A stretch of 64,000 bases of DNA, from NCBI RefSeq assembly GCF_947568225.1, contig NZ_CANOOQ010000001.1, positions 558,001-622,000 of the forward strand, written 5' to 3'. The notes beneath the pieces were generated by a model. That model was not told the DNA's origin. It searched no databases and saw only the letters and a program-made list of their open reading frames with translations. Position 1 is the stretch's first letter; the number at the start of each line of letters is the position of its first letter. The DNA comes from Faecalispora anaeroviscerum. GTDB lineage: Bacteria > Bacillota > Clostridia > Oscillospirales > Acutalibacteraceae. A program made the translations under genes and the position numbers. This document shows, in pieces, positions 15,345 to 24,556 of this stretch.

Positions 15345-17297
15345 TTATGCCTGATTCTGCTCCTGGCGAGCGGATACGGGATGGAAGGGACGGCCGTTGC
15401 CGTCGAAGAAGCGGCTGAACATTTCATAGAATTCCAGCCTCAATACCTGGATGCCCGCGAGCAGGCCTTCCAGCGCCATAATGAAGATATTGCCCAGAAT
15501 GACAATCAGAACATATCCGATTCCGGAGGACATTTCCGCCAGAGTGAACACAACCATCATCATGCCTGCGTGAACCAGAACAAACGCGCCGACACGAAGG
15601 AAAGACATGGTATTGCTCATGTAGCTGAGCAGGTATTCAAACACCTCAAAGAAATTCTGAGTGATGTACTCACCCCAGTTTGCCGGCTGCCAGTTCTTGT
15701 GGCCCTCCAAAATGTCGCTCAGAAGCTCCTGGAAGAACATCAAAATCAGGGGGAAGATCATGAAGCAAAGAACATACGGCGTAGTGACAATCTGCCAGCC
15801 CATCACGATCTGTCCGCCGAAACCAAATACAATTGAGCCGTAAAACAACAGCCCAGCCAGTCCGTTCGGGCCGAACAAAGCGTTGCCGTACTTCTTTTTC
15901 TTGACGCTGGAGTAAATGTTGATCAGCATAGCGATCAACACCAGAGATAAGCCGATGCCAACAGCTGAGTAAATAATAATGTTGGTTGTGGCAGGGTGCA
16001 TCACCTCCACGGGCTTGTCAGTCAAACCAAAGAGCGCGTGGTAAACGGGGTCAAGCGCATGCTCAAAGCCAAATACCGAGCCGAAAATAAAGCCGAATAC
16101 CGCAGAGGAAAGGCCACAGGGCATCAGAATTTTGCCGAGCCGCATGCGGAGTTTTTTCCACATATAAAGGCCAACCAGAGAAACGCACAGGCCCTGCCCG
16201 AGATCGGCGAACATGATGCCGAACATAATAATATAGGTAATTCCGATGAAGATGGTGGGGTCAACCTCATTGTAGGCGGGGAGGCCGAACATTTCGATAA
16301 AGAATTCAAACGGACGGAACAGCTTGGGGTTCCTCAGCTTAACGGGAGGAGAATGCTCCAGCTGTGTTTCGGCGTTCTCGAAGGAATACTCAACCGACTT
16401 CAACGGTTCAAGGGATTCTTTGAATACTTTCTCGTCTTTCGCGGGGATCCACCCGGTGAGGACGAAACTCTCATGGTAACGGGCGCCGTAGTGGCGGATG
16501 CCGAAATAAATACTTTTTTCTCTCAGATGATTGAAGATCAATTGGCACTTTTTCTGCTCCTGCTGCCAGTAGGCCCCCAGCTTTTCATCCATTTCCTTGA
16601 CCAAAGCTTCGGCCTCAGCATGCTGAGGCTGAATAGATTTGATCATTTCCTCCGGTGTTCCGCGGTAACCGGTCAGGTTGACCGGCTTGAAAAACAGGCT
16701 GGAGAAAATCCGGTCTATTTCATCGATCTGCTCCACCGGGGCAAAATAAGCACCCCAATAATGGGTTGCATCACTGGAATTGGGGAAAAACATCAAATAG
16801 GGGTTATCATTGTAAAGAGAAAGCTTATCGTAGTTTTCTTTGGACAAAGCACCAAAACGGACCTGAACAAACTTGCATTCCAGAATTTTTTCCAGATTCA
16901 GGTCCATGCCTGTAAAGTGGGACAAGTCCTGAAGTGCGGCATTCAACTCCTGAATTTTCTGTTCGGCGTCATTTTTCTGTTTGAGGCAATCTTCGACGTA
17001 AGAAGAAAAATGATCTACATATTCCAGCAAAACGCGGTCTTCTTCTTCCGACTTGCAGTCGGGGGCTCCCTCAAAGACGAGGGGATGCTGAATCTTTTTG
17101 CAAGTGTCCGAAAGCTTTTGCAAAGGGATTGTGTAGGGGTTATCCTCCCCAATAGGAACAAAGGGCGTTGTGTCGGCATAGAACGAAAGTACGTTGTCAG
17201 GATGAAATACTTCGGATTGGCCGCAGCGAAGGGTCACCTCATCTAGTTCATTCATTCGGCCGATAATACTGGCCATTTTTATTTTTTGTACAGCCAA
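15345..17297 (-). CDS. atpI: V-type ATP synthase subunit I (a-type stator subunit)
   Basis: 650 residues. The N-terminal about 330 residues are soluble with long helical stretches (EDCLKQKNDAEQKIQELNAAL), forming the cytoplasmic arm that meets the peripheral stalks. The C-terminal half has about eight membrane helices, including MFGIMFADLGQGLC, the strongly conserved segment of the family, and the half-channel helices near LLSYMSNTMSFLRVGAFVL that carry the essential Arg. It conducts the ions through the membrane sector. A normal-length member between C and K in the operon. Confidence 0.94.
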   Translation of the reverse strand: MAVQKIKMASIIGRMNELDEVTLRCGQSEVFHPDNVLSFYADTTPFVPIGEDNPYTIPLQKLSDTCKKIQHPLVFEGAPDCKSEEEDRVLLEYVDHFSSYVEDCLKQKNDAEQKIQELNAALQDLSHFTGMDLNLEKILECKFVQVRFGALSKENYDKLSLYNDNPYLMFFPNSSDATHYWGAYFAPVEQIDEIDRIFSSLFFKPVNLTGYRGTPEEMIKSIQPQHAEAEALVKEMDEKLGAYWQQEQKKCQLIFNHLREKSIYFGIRHYGARYHESFVLTGWIPAKDEKVFKESLEPLKSVEYSFENAETQLEHSPPVKLRNPKLFRPFEFFIEMFGLPAYNEVDPTIFIGITYIIMFGIMFADLGQGLCVSLVGLYMWKKLRMRLGKILMPCGLSSAVFGFIFGSVFGFEHALDPVYHALFGLTDKPVEVMHPATTNIIIYSAVGIGLSLVLIAMLINIYSSVKKKKYGNALFGPNGLAGLLFYGSIVFGFGGQIVMGWQIVTTPYVLCFMIFPLILMFFQELLSDILEGHKNWQPANWGEYITQNFFEVFEYLLSYMSNTMSFLRVGAFVLVHAGMMMVVFTLAEMSSGIGYVLIVILGNIFIMALEGLLAGIQVLRLEFYEMFSRFFDGNGRPFHPVSARQEQNQA

Positions 17298-17315
17298 ATA
17301 GCACCACTCCTTTCG

Positions 17316-18362
17316 TTAAAAATCAGAAAAAGCTAACAGCTTCTTTATTTCCTCCGGCGGGAGATGATAGCGGATTCCCTCTACAATGTTAATGATGTCC
17401 ATCAGCTCAATCTGCATATAAAAGATATAAGACAACATAACAACCGATGCGTGTACTGAAAAATGAATGCTGTGGCGGCAGGTTTTGTACAAAGCACGCT
17501 CTGCCAGCTGATCTGCAAAATTGTACTGAATCTTGCCGGTTTTTTTGCCGATTCTCGTCTGGGCCAGAATCGAGCGTACCTCCCCGGCGTCCCGAGCCTG
17601 AATCATTTTTTCAATTTCAACTTTATTGAGGGATCCGAACGGAAGAAGGTTGCTGCGAATGTAATCCGGGCCGGCCTGAAAATACGTTTTAAAGCGAAGA
17701 ACGCGGGCAAAGTTATTCAGATCGAGATAAAGGTCTACAATCTCTTTCAGATCCTTTTTCATGCCCTTAAGACGCTGATGCTCAATCATCTCGTACAGTT
17801 GGCTGTATAGATAGGTGTACAGGGCATTTTCTGCGGCGGTAAAGTCAAACGAATTGTCGTAGGCGGGGCGGAAAGGCTCGATCAGCGCCTGATACGGCGT
17901 GTGTGCCAAAGCGGCAATGACGCCGTCAAAGGTTTCTGCGCCTGAAAGCCGGACAAGATCAACGTGCGAATGCAGAGCCAGAGGGGCCGGCATGGAGAAG
18001 AAATATTCCTTTGTCATATCGGCGTTCAGAAGAAGCAGAGCATTTAAAATCTGCTCCACTTCGCTGCGCTGCAGCAAATAAGTAGCCAATGCGTCCCGGA
18101 TGGAAATTTCATAACGGCACAAAGAAGCCGAATCAGAAAGAAGCTTTTGCTTCAGTCGGTTTTCCAGCTGGCCGCGGTGCACTTCTCCGTCGTTAATACC
18201 CGCCAGCACCTTGTCGTAATCGGTGTTTGCGGCAAGGTACCGGGCGATTTCCGTAACGCTTTTGCAATTGAGCATCTCCTGATAATTCTGTGCATTCAGT
18301 CTGCGTCCATACATCGCGCGGGCTTTTGCCGAAACTACATTAGAAGAGAGCTGGGAAAGCAT
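17316..18362 (-). CDS. atpC: V-type ATP synthase subunit C
   Basis: 348 residues, largely helical, starting MLSQLSSNVVSAKARAMYGR, with the family pattern of repeated NYQEMLN and LYTYLYSQLYEMI motifs and the C-terminal IEGIRYHLPPEEIKKLL. In bacterial V-type enzymes subunit C is the funnel-shaped socket joining the rotor shaft to the proteolipid ring. It is separated from the first operon gene by only 4 bases. Confidence 0.9.
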   Translation of the reverse strand: MLSQLSSNVVSAKARAMYGRRLNAQNYQEMLNCKSVTEIARYLAANTDYDKVLAGINDGEVHRGQLENRLKQKLLSDSASLCRYEISIRDALATYLLQRSEVEQILNALLLLNADMTKEYFFSMPAPLALHSHVDLVRLSGAETFDGVIAALAHTPYQALIEPFRPAYDNSFDFTAAENALYTYLYSQLYEMIEHQRLKGMKKDLKEIVDLYLDLNNFARVLRFKTYFQAGPDYIRSNLLPFGSLNKVEIEKMIQARDAGEVRSILAQTRIGKKTGKIQYNFADQLAERALYKTCRHSIHFSVHASVVMLSYIFYMQIELMDIINIVEGIRYHLPPEEIKKLLAFSDF

Positions 18363-18366
18363 GAAA

Positions 18367-18678
18367 TCACTCTCCTATCACATTGCGGGTAATCGTATCA
18401 ACCCATTTTTCGCCGCTCTGCGCATACAGCTGATCCAACTGTTCCGTCAGGGCCTGATAATGATGCTCTTTTACCTGCCATGCTTTTTCTGCAGCGGCCT
18501 GCTCAAGCGGTCTGTTCTTTTCGATTCGGGCTCTCGCTCTGGCCAGGTATCGTGTCCGGATGTCTTCTCGTGTTTGAGAGACTTCCTTTTCCGTGTCGAT
18601 TTTTTGCCGCTGGGCGGCGTCCGTGATCTGTCTGGCCTTCTCGTCCATTTCGATGATCTGCTTCAGCATATCGTTCAT
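18367..18678 (-). CDS. V-type ATPase subunit G/H-like coiled-coil protein
   Basis: 103 residues, almost entirely charged helix (MNDMLKQIIEMDEKARQIT, then ARARIEKNRPLEQAAAEKAW). Length, composition and position as first gene of the operon fit the peripheral-stalk G/H subunit that forms a heterodimer with E. Sequence conservation in this family is low, so the call rests mainly on context. The ribosome-binding site AAGGAGGTGCGG precedes the ATG. Confidence 0.72.
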   Translation of the reverse strand: MNDMLKQIIEMDEKARQITDAAQRQKIDTEKEVSQTREDIRTRYLARARARIEKNRPLEQAAAEKAWQVKEHHYQALTEQLDQLYAQSGEKWVDTITRNVIGE

Positions 18679-18743
18679 AATGACCGCACCTCCTTGATAA
18701 ATAAAATCTATGTTTCACATATTTCTCAGAAATCACATGCACA

Positions 18744-18772
18744 ATTATAGCTCGCTCGTCACAAATATACAA
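18744..18772 (-). promoter_or_regulatory. Promoter of the V-ATPase operon with flanking inverted repeat
   Basis: Read on the minus strand: TTGTAT (18772-18767), a 17-base spacer and TATAAT (18749-18744), 66 bases before the first gene. GTCACAA (18758-18764) and TTGTGAC (18797-18803) form a 7-base inverted pair around the -35 box. Confidence 0.7.
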
Positions 18773-18820
18773 CTTATATTTTGACAAAATTTTTGCTTGT
18801 GACACATTTACTCAATAAAA

Positions 18821-18836
18821 ATCAAAAAGATTTGAT
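18821..18836 (-). terminator. Weak terminator-like hairpin after the DUF711 gene
   Basis: On the minus strand ATCAAA/TTTGAT with a 4-base loop is followed by TTTTATT. Six A-T pairs make this a weak terminator at best; read-through into the ATPase operon is possible. Confidence 0.35.
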
Positions 18837-18851
18837 GCATTTTAGACAGAA

Positions 18852-20210
18852 TCAGTTCTTCAGACTCTGCAGCGGTGCGGGAATACGTCCACCACGCTGA
18901 ATAAAGCGCTGTGGGGAATAGCGGTTTACCTCCATAACAGGGCCGCCGCCCAGAAGGCCGCCAAAATTCAGCTCTTCGCCTACTCCTTTACCAATAGCAG
19001 GGATCAGACGGACGGCAGTGGTCTTGCTGTTAACCATACCGATCGCGGCTTCGTCGGCGATAATGCCCGAAATCACTTCGGCCGGAGTGTCTCCGGGAAT
19101 GACGATCATGTCCAGGCCGACGGAGCAGACCGCGGTCATGGCCTCGAGCTTGTTCAGCGACAGAGAGCCGCGGCGTGCGGCTTCAATCATACCGGCATCC
19201 TCGGTAACGGGGATAAATGCGCCGGACAGGCCGCCAACATGAGAGGATGCCATGATGCCACCCTTTTTCACAGCGTCGTTCAGCAAGGCCAGGGCGGCGG
19301 TTGTGCCGTGTGCACCGCAGGCCTCAAGGCCCATTTCCTCCAGAATGTAAGCAACAGAGTCGCCAACAGCGGGGGTGGGAGCCAGAGAAAGATCGACGAT
19401 GCCAAAGGGGACGAACAGCCGGCGGGAGGCTTCCTGTGCGACCAGCTGGCCCATACGGGTAATTTTAAACGCGGTCTTTTTGATCAGGTCGGCAATCCCG
19501 GTAATGTCGCAGTCCCCTGCCTTGGCCAGCGCGGCGCGAACCACGCCGGGGCCAGATACACCTACGTTGATCACGCAGTCCGGCTCGCCGGGGCCATGAA
19601 AGGCACCCGCCATAAAGGGATTATCCTCCGGCGCATTGCAGAAAACCACCAGCTTGGCCGCTCCAATACAGTCGCGGTCGGCTGTTTTTTCCGCGCATTC
19701 GCGGATGACACGTCCCATTTTGCCGACAGCATCCATGTTGATTCCTGCCTTGGTGGTTCCCACGTTGACGGAGGAGCAGACAAAGTCGGTAGTGCTGAGA
19801 ACCTCGGGGATGCTTTCAATCAGCGCGTAATCTCCCGGTCCAAAGCCTTTGTGGACTAGAGCAGAATAACCGCCGATAAAATTGACGCCCACCTCTTTGG
19901 CAGCACGGTCCAAAGCCTGGGCAAAATGTGCCGGACTTTTTGAGGGACACGCCGCTGCAATCATCGAGATGGGTGTAACAGATATGCGTTTGTTAATGAT
20001 CGGGATGCCGTAATCCTTGGTAATATCTTCGCCGGTCCTCACCAGGTTGCTGGCGTAGCGGCAGATTTTATCGTACACCTTGTCGCAGGCAGCTTTTTGG
20101 TCAGAATCCACGCAGTCCAGCAGCGAGATTCCCATGGTGATGGTGCGTACATCCAGATTTTCATTGTCAATCATATTAATCGTTTCTAGTATATCGTGGG
20201 AATTAATCAT
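18852..20210 (-). CDS. PFL family (DUF711, UPF0210) protein
   Basis: 452 residues from the ATG at 20210, where AGAAAGGA is well spaced; 18 further codons upstream are open but lack a ribosome site. Conserved blocks are LDVRTITMGISLLDC, GINMDAVGKMGR and SSHVGGLSGAFIPVTEDAG. The family has a glycyl-radical-enzyme-like (pyruvate formate-lyase) fold without a known activity; no C-terminal glycyl radical motif is evident. It is almost always found, as here, directly downstream of a small ACT-domain gene (74-base gap), suggesting regulation by an amino acid or similar ligand. Function unknown. Confidence 0.88.
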   Translation of the reverse strand: MINSHDILETINMIDNENLDVRTITMGISLLDCVDSDQKAACDKVYDKICRYASNLVRTGEDITKDYGIPIINKRISVTPISMIAAACPSKSPAHFAQALDRAAKEVGVNFIGGYSALVHKGFGPGDYALIESIPEVLSTTDFVCSSVNVGTTKAGINMDAVGKMGRVIRECAEKTADRDCIGAAKLVVFCNAPEDNPFMAGAFHGPGEPDCVINVGVSGPGVVRAALAKAGDCDITGIADLIKKTAFKITRMGQLVAQEASRRLFVPFGIVDLSLAPTPAVGDSVAYILEEMGLEACGAHGTTAALALLNDAVKKGGIMASSHVGGLSGAFIPVTEDAGMIEAARRGSLSLNKLEAMTAVCSVGLDMIVIPGDTPAEVISGIIADEAAIGMVNSKTTAVRLIPAIGKGVGEELNFGGLLGGGPVMEVNRYSPQRFIQRGGRIPAPLQSLKN

Positions 20211-20283
20211 GAAAGCGGTCCTTTCTATATATATAATAGCGCTTTTTAGGCATGTTTGTTTCATTCGAACGGGCCCGGCCTAA

Positions 20284-20553
20284 TCAGATTCGGTGCATGG
20301 AGTTGAAAATATCCTCGTGCATGGTGTGAATCGTCAGGTTCATGTTTGTTCCCAGTTCAGTCAGGCGGTCAGCCAGATCACTAAAGGGAATGGAGCTTTT
20401 GGAAATATCCACCATCATAATCATGGCGAACATATCTTGCAGAACAGACTGGGTCACTTCGATCACGTTTACTTGGTTTTCGGCACAGATGTTAGAAACG
20501 CGGGCGAGAATCCCCACCATATCCTTGCCAAGTACAGTAATTACAGCGCGCAT
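20284..20553 (-). CDS. ACT domain-containing protein (UPF0237)
   Basis: 89 residues forming a single ACT domain: MRAVITVLGKDMVGILARV, then VIEVTQSVLQDMFAMIMMVD. ACT domains bind small ligands, usually amino acids. The TAGGAGG site precedes the ATG. It is the first gene of the two-gene unit with the DUF711 protein and has a consensus promoter at 20611-20639. Confidence 0.88.
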   Translation of the reverse strand: MRAVITVLGKDMVGILARVSNICAENQVNVIEVTQSVLQDMFAMIMMVDISKSSIPFSDLADRLTELGTNMNLTIHTMHEDIFNSMHRI

Positions 20554-20610
20554 GCGGTTGCCTCCTAAAATAAAGAAATTCCAATTAAACTTGGGTTTTA
20601 ATGCATCTCA

Positions 20611-20639
20611 ATTATGAATTAGAAACACCGGTATGTCAA
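20611..20639 (-). promoter_or_regulatory. Promoter of the ACT-DUF711 operon
   Basis: On the minus strand: TTGACA (20639-20634), a 17-base spacer and CATAAT (20616-20611), about 60 bases before the ACT gene. The rest of the 20554-20910 gap holds a weaker plus-strand extended -10 (TGCTAAGAT, near 20738-20746) that may serve the PHP gene. Confidence 0.75.
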
Positions 20640-20910
20640 GACGTTTTCGGCGGTAAGCGCTTTTCGGAATAACAATTGTGTCTAAATTTCGACTATGAAA
20701 AAATTTAAAGGAAAAACTGTCTTTTTCCCCTGATTTATGCTAAGATAATAAAAATCGTCAAGAATTGCCTCCTGTACCTGTGATTCAAAAGAGAAGTGCT
20801 GGTAGTTTTTTTCCGCTTATAGCGGAGGAAAGATACCAAAATAGGATTCACTGTTTTTATTGGAGAATACGTATCAGGTGAGGCATTCAGGAACTGGAGG
20901 CGGCAAAGCT

Positions 20911-21726
20911 TTGAAATACAGATACTTTTCTGATTGTCATATGCATAGCGATTGCTCCCGCGACGCAGAGGATCCGGCCGTAATGATGTGTGAGGCTGCG
21001 GAGCGCCAGGGCCTGTATGCCGTAGCTCTGACGGATCATTGCGAGTGCAATGACTATTATAAGGAAGAATACGATCGTTCCATGAGACAGTCCTATTTTG
21101 AGGCAAAAAAGGCCGCTGCGGTTTTTCAGGGCAGGCTGCGTGTCTATACGGGCGTTGAGCTTGGCCAGCCTCTGCAGGATTTGAAGGCGGCTCAGGATGT
21201 TCTTTCTGCCTGCAGTTTTGACTTTGTTCTGGCATCCCTTCATAATCTGGCCAGTATGGAGGATTTTTATTTTTTGGATTATGATCATCTGGATATTAAC
21301 GAGCTGCTCACGCGCTATTTTGACGAGCTGCTCGAAATGGTGCGCTGGAACGGTTTTGATTCTTTAGCGCATTTAACCTACCCTTACCGGTATATTGTGG
21401 GTGACAGGGGCATTTCGGCCCCGCTTTACCCCAATTACGGCGAGCGTATCGACGAGATTCTCAGCCTGCTGGTTCAGAACCACAAGGCACTGGAGCTTAA
21501 TACCTCCGGCCTGCGGCAGAAGCTGGGGCAGACTCTCCCGCCGCCTGAGGTGCTTCGGCGCTTCCGCCAGATGGGCGGGCAGTATGTGACGGTCGGCTCC
21601 GACGCGCACCGCTGGGGCGACATTGGCTCCGGGGTGGAAGCCGGGCTGTCCCTTTTGCTGCAGGCTGGGTTTGATCGGTTTACTATCTATGTTGGGCGCG
21701 AGCCCGTGTTGCTGCCAATCGAATAA
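20911..21726 (+). CDS. PHP-domain phosphoesterase, histidinol-phosphatase-like
   Basis: 271 residues from TTG at 20911, chosen because CTGGAGGCGG lies about 9 bases upstream and the family N-terminus begins right there (YFSDCHMHSDCS). Metal-binding motifs of the PHP superfamily are visible in order: HMH, TDHCE, ASLHN and GSDAHRWGDIG. Known members of this subgroup (HisJ type) remove phosphate from histidinol phosphate, but no other histidine genes are nearby, so another phosphoester substrate is possible. It leads a run of + genes: Lrp regulator, aminotransferase, ispE. Confidence 0.82.
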   Translation: MKYRYFSDCHMHSDCSRDAEDPAVMMCEAAERQGLYAVALTDHCECNDYYKEEYDRSMRQSYFEAKKAAAVFQGRLRVYTGVELGQPLQDLKAAQDVLSACSFDFVLASLHNLASMEDFYFLDYDHLDINELLTRYFDELLEMVRWNGFDSLAHLTYPYRYIVGDRGISAPLYPNYGERIDEILSLLVQNHKALELNTSGLRQKLGQTLPPPEVLRRFRQMGGQYVTVGSDAHRWGDIGSGVEAGLSLLLQAGFDRFTIYVGREPVLLPIE

Positions 21727-21779
21727 ACAGTGCAGGGTCCATCCCGCGAACTGTTCATTGAATTTAAGGAGGAACTATT

Positions 21780-22262
21780 ATGGAAAAATTGTTAGCTCTT
21801 TTAAGTGAAAATGCCAGACTGACCCCTGCGCAGCTCGCAGCCATGCTTGACACAACGCAGGAAAAGGTCAATGAAGCAATCGAACAGTATGAAAAGCAGG
21901 GTGTGATCAAAGGCTACCGCGCTCTTATCGACTGGGAGAAGGTCGACCAGAATAAAGTCACGGCTTTGATTGAGCTGAAGGTCGTGCCGAAGCCGGACCG
22001 CGGTTTTGATGAGGTGGCGGATCGTGTCATGCGCTTTGATGAAGTAGAGAGTGTCTATCTGATGTCTGGCGGATATGATCTTGCGGTGATTGCTCACGGA
22101 AAATCGATGCAGGAGGTTGCGTTGTTTGTTATGAATCGCCTGGCTGCTCTGGATTCTGTTGTTTCCACAGCTACCCATTTTATTCTCACCCGGTATAAGG
22201 ACGGAGGGGTTGTTCTTCACTCCGGAGAAGAGAAAGACCAAAGAACGGGGTGTGTATGGTGA
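21780..22262 (+). CDS. Lrp/AsnC family transcriptional regulator
   Basis: 160 residues: N-terminal helix-turn-helix (LTPAQLAAMLDTTQEKVNEAI and a short wing GVIKGYRALIDW), C-terminal RAM/AsnC ligand domain (ESVYLMSGGYDLAVIAHG). Such proteins form octamers and respond to amino acids. AAGGAGG precedes the ATG. The stop overlaps the start of the aminotransferase gene, so the regulator probably co-varies with, and may control, that gene; no operator was recognised. Confidence 0.9.
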   Translation: MEKLLALLSENARLTPAQLAAMLDTTQEKVNEAIEQYEKQGVIKGYRALIDWEKVDQNKVTALIELKVVPKPDRGFDEVADRVMRFDEVESVYLMSGGYDLAVIAHGKSMQEVALFVMNRLAALDSVVSTATHFILTRYKDGGVVLHSGEEKDQRTGCVW

Positions 22263-23431
22263 TTGATTATCAATCTGTTATGAATCCACGGTTGCAGTCA
22301 CTCAAGCCTTCGGGAATCCGAAAATTTTTTGATATTGCGAGCGAAATGGACGATGTGATTTCTCTTTCCATCGGCGAGCCTGATTTCTCCACCCCCTGGC
22401 ATGTGCGTCAGGCCGGAATTCAGACGCTGGAAAAGGGAAAGACATGGTACAGCCCGAACCGCGGCTTTATGGAGTTGCGTCAGGAAATCTGTAAATGGGT
22501 CGCCCGCAAATATCAGGTGGAATATGATCCTGCCACGGATGTAGTCGTTACTGTTGGCGGTTCCGAAGCGATTGATGCCAGTTTGCGTTCACTTGTGAGT
22601 CCCGGCGATGAGGTGCTCATCCCCGAGCCGAGCTTTGTCTGTTATGTGCCGCTCACGCAGATGGCCGGCGGGGTGCCGGTGATCCTCGAAACAAAAGCGG
22701 AAAATGATTTCCGTTTAACTCCCGATGAGCTGCGTGCCAAGATCACCCCGAAAACAAAGATTTTGGTTTTTCCGTTTCCGAACAATCCCACCGGTGCTGT
22801 CATGCGCCGCGAGCATCTGGAAGAAATTGCGGAGATTGTGAAAGAACATAATTTGATGGTGCTGTCCGACGAAATTTACAGCGAGTTGACTTACGGCAGC
22901 ACGCCGCATGTCAGCTTTGCGTCGATTGACGGGATGAAGGAGCGCACTATTTTGATCAACGGCTTTTCAAAAGCGTATGCAATGACCGGCTGGCGTCTTG
23001 GCTTTGCCATGGGGCCGAAGGAAATCATTGCCCAGATGACAAAGCTGCATCAGTATGGCATTATGAGCGCGCCTACCATGTCGCAGTACGCTGCGATCGA
23101 AGCGCTCAAAAATGGGGACGGCGATATTGAGGAGATGCGCTCCCAGTACGATATGCGCCGCCGGCTGATCGTAGATGGCCTGAATTCGCTGGGGCTGACC
23201 TGCTTTGAGCCTGAGGGTGCATTCTATGTGTTCCCCTGCATCCAGAGCAGCGGTTTGAATTCACAGGAATTTTGCGAGCGCCTGATTTACGCGGAGAAGG
23301 TTGCGATTGTGCCCGGTAACGCGTTTGGCGACTGCGGAGAGGGCTTTGCCCGGGTCGCTTATTCCAACTCGATTCCGAATATTACAGAGGCTCTCAAACG
23401 GATTGAGCGCTTTTTGGGTACGCTCAAATAA
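22256..23431 (+). CDS. Class I/II PLP-dependent aminotransferase
   Basis: 391 residues from the ATG at 22256 (a GTG two codons earlier is the alternative), overlapping the Lrp gene by 7 bases. Fold-type I hallmarks: SIGEPDFSTPWHV at the substrate loop, NNPTGAV, the Asp-Tyr pair in LSDEIYSELTYG, the PLP lysine in NGFSKAYAMTGWRLGF, and the substrate-binding Arg in FARVAYSNS. It resembles aspartate/aromatic aminotransferases (AspC/PatA type). Coupling to an Lrp regulator supports amino-acid metabolism; the exact substrate is not readable. Confidence 0.9.
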   Translation: MVIDYQSVMNPRLQSLKPSGIRKFFDIASEMDDVISLSIGEPDFSTPWHVRQAGIQTLEKGKTWYSPNRGFMELRQEICKWVARKYQVEYDPATDVVVTVGGSEAIDASLRSLVSPGDEVLIPEPSFVCYVPLTQMAGGVPVILETKAENDFRLTPDELRAKITPKTKILVFPFPNNPTGAVMRREHLEEIAEIVKEHNLMVLSDEIYSELTYGSTPHVSFASIDGMKERTILINGFSKAYAMTGWRLGFAMGPKEIIAQMTKLHQYGIMSAPTMSQYAAIEALKNGDGDIEEMRSQYDMRRRLIVDGLNSLGLTCFEPEGAFYVFPCIQSSGLNSQEFCERLIYAEKVAIVPGNAFGDCGEGFARVAYSNSIPNITEALKRIERFLGTLK

Positions 23432-23533
23432 TCTGCTTTTGTGGGATCATTCCATGGTTTTGCACGCTGCTCCCTGTTTGCGGGTGCGGCGGGCAAAACC
23501 TTCTTTTTGCTGGGAAGAATGGGGGAGATGTTT

Positions 23534-24409
23534 ATGCCCATGGAGCAGCCAATGCGCGTTTACGCGGCGGCCAAGCTGAATCTGACGCTCGATATACTGG
23601 GCCGTCGCCCGGACGGCTATCATCTGCTGGATATGGTGATGCAGACTGTTTCTATTTACGATACCCTTCTGCTTACGCCAACTCAGCACCCGGGGGTTGA
23701 TCTGCTCTGCGACCGGGCGGGGATTCCCTGCGGGGAAGAAAACACCGTGCGGAAAGCGGCGCGTCTGTTTTTTCAGCAGGCAGGTATTCGGGGTGGCGGA
23801 CTTCGAATTCAGATTTTAAAACGGATTCCCGATCAGGCGGGGATGGGTGGGGGCAGCGCCGACGCCGCCGCCGTGCTGCGCACAATGAATCGGATGTACC
23901 ATGCCGGATTTACAATGGATGAGCTTTGCAAGCTAGGACTGAAAGTTGGGGCGGACGTTCCATTCTGCCTTCGGGGCGGCACCATGCGGGCAGAGGGCAT
24001 CGGCGAGATTTTAACTCACCTTACTCCAATGCCACAGTGCTTTTTTGTTGTGTGCAAGCCTTCCGTCGGCGTCAGCACTGCCGCAGCGTTCGCGCAAGCG
24101 GACCGCGACGGCGCTTCCTATCCGCGTTTTACCCCAGCGATGACAGAGGCGCTTGCAGCCGGCGAACTGCCGCGGGTCGCGGGCGGCCTTGGCAATTCAT
24201 TTACGCTGGCGCTCCCTTTGCCGCAAATTGAAGAGCTGCGGCAGACCATGCTGCGAAGGGGCGCTCTTGGCGCCTGTATGACGGGGAGCGGCTCGGCGGT
24301 ATTCGGAATTTTTTCGGAACGTGTGCCGGCGGAGCGGTGTCGGGAGGCATTAAGGGAAGAATATCGTTCGGTTTTCGTTTGTGAACCGGTCGGTGCCGAA
24401 TCATATTGA
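23534..24409 (+). CDS. ispE: 4-diphosphocytidyl-2-C-methyl-D-erythritol kinase
   Basis: 291 residues from the ATG at 23534, with GGGGGAG 6 bases upstream; the frame is open upstream but without homologous residues. A GHMP kinase of the non-mevalonate isoprenoid pathway: AKLNLTLDILGRRPDGYH at the N-terminus, the ATP loop AGMGGGSADAAAV, VGADVPFCLRGG, and the C-terminal TGSGSAVFG. Normal length. It lies 100 bases after the aminotransferase and before spoIIR. Confidence 0.95.
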   Translation: MPMEQPMRVYAAAKLNLTLDILGRRPDGYHLLDMVMQTVSIYDTLLLTPTQHPGVDLLCDRAGIPCGEENTVRKAARLFFQQAGIRGGGLRIQILKRIPDQAGMGGGSADAAAVLRTMNRMYHAGFTMDELCKLGLKVGADVPFCLRGGTMRAEGIGEILTHLTPMPQCFFVVCKPSVGVSTAAAFAQADRDGASYPRFTPAMTEALAAGELPRVAGGLGNSFTLALPLPQIEELRQTMLRRGALGACMTGSGSAVFGIFSERVPAERCREALREEYRSVFVCEPVGAESY

Positions 24410-24432
24410 GTTTGAATGAAAACAGTGAATTG

Positions 24433-24478
24433 AAATTTCTATCCCTCTAGCCTATGGGAGGAGGAATAGAAATTTTTT
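24433..24478 (+). terminator. Terminator after ispE; dispersed hairpin copy C
   Basis: Outer stem AAATTTCTAT (24433-24442) with ATAGAAATTT (24466-24475), an imperfect CCCTC/GAGG inner part and a T-run. The shoulder GAAAACAG upstream is shared with other copies of the dispersed hairpin family. Confidence 0.7.
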
Positions 24479-24496
24479 GTTTTTTCCTCTCTTAAG

Positions 24497-24527
24497 AGTA
24501 TAAAGCCGAAAAAAAGGGGCAATCCTC
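24497..24527 (+). promoter_or_regulatory. Candidate sigma-F promoter of spoIIR
   Basis: AGTATA (24497-24502), a 15-base spacer and GGCAATCCTC (24518-24527) match the forespore sigma-F pattern (WGYATA, 14-16 bases, GGNNANAMTN) except at one -10 position. spoIIR is a classic sigma-F target in Bacillus. Confidence 0.5.
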
Positions 24528-24556
24528 TGGTTAACATAACGAAGGAGATGACCCTT

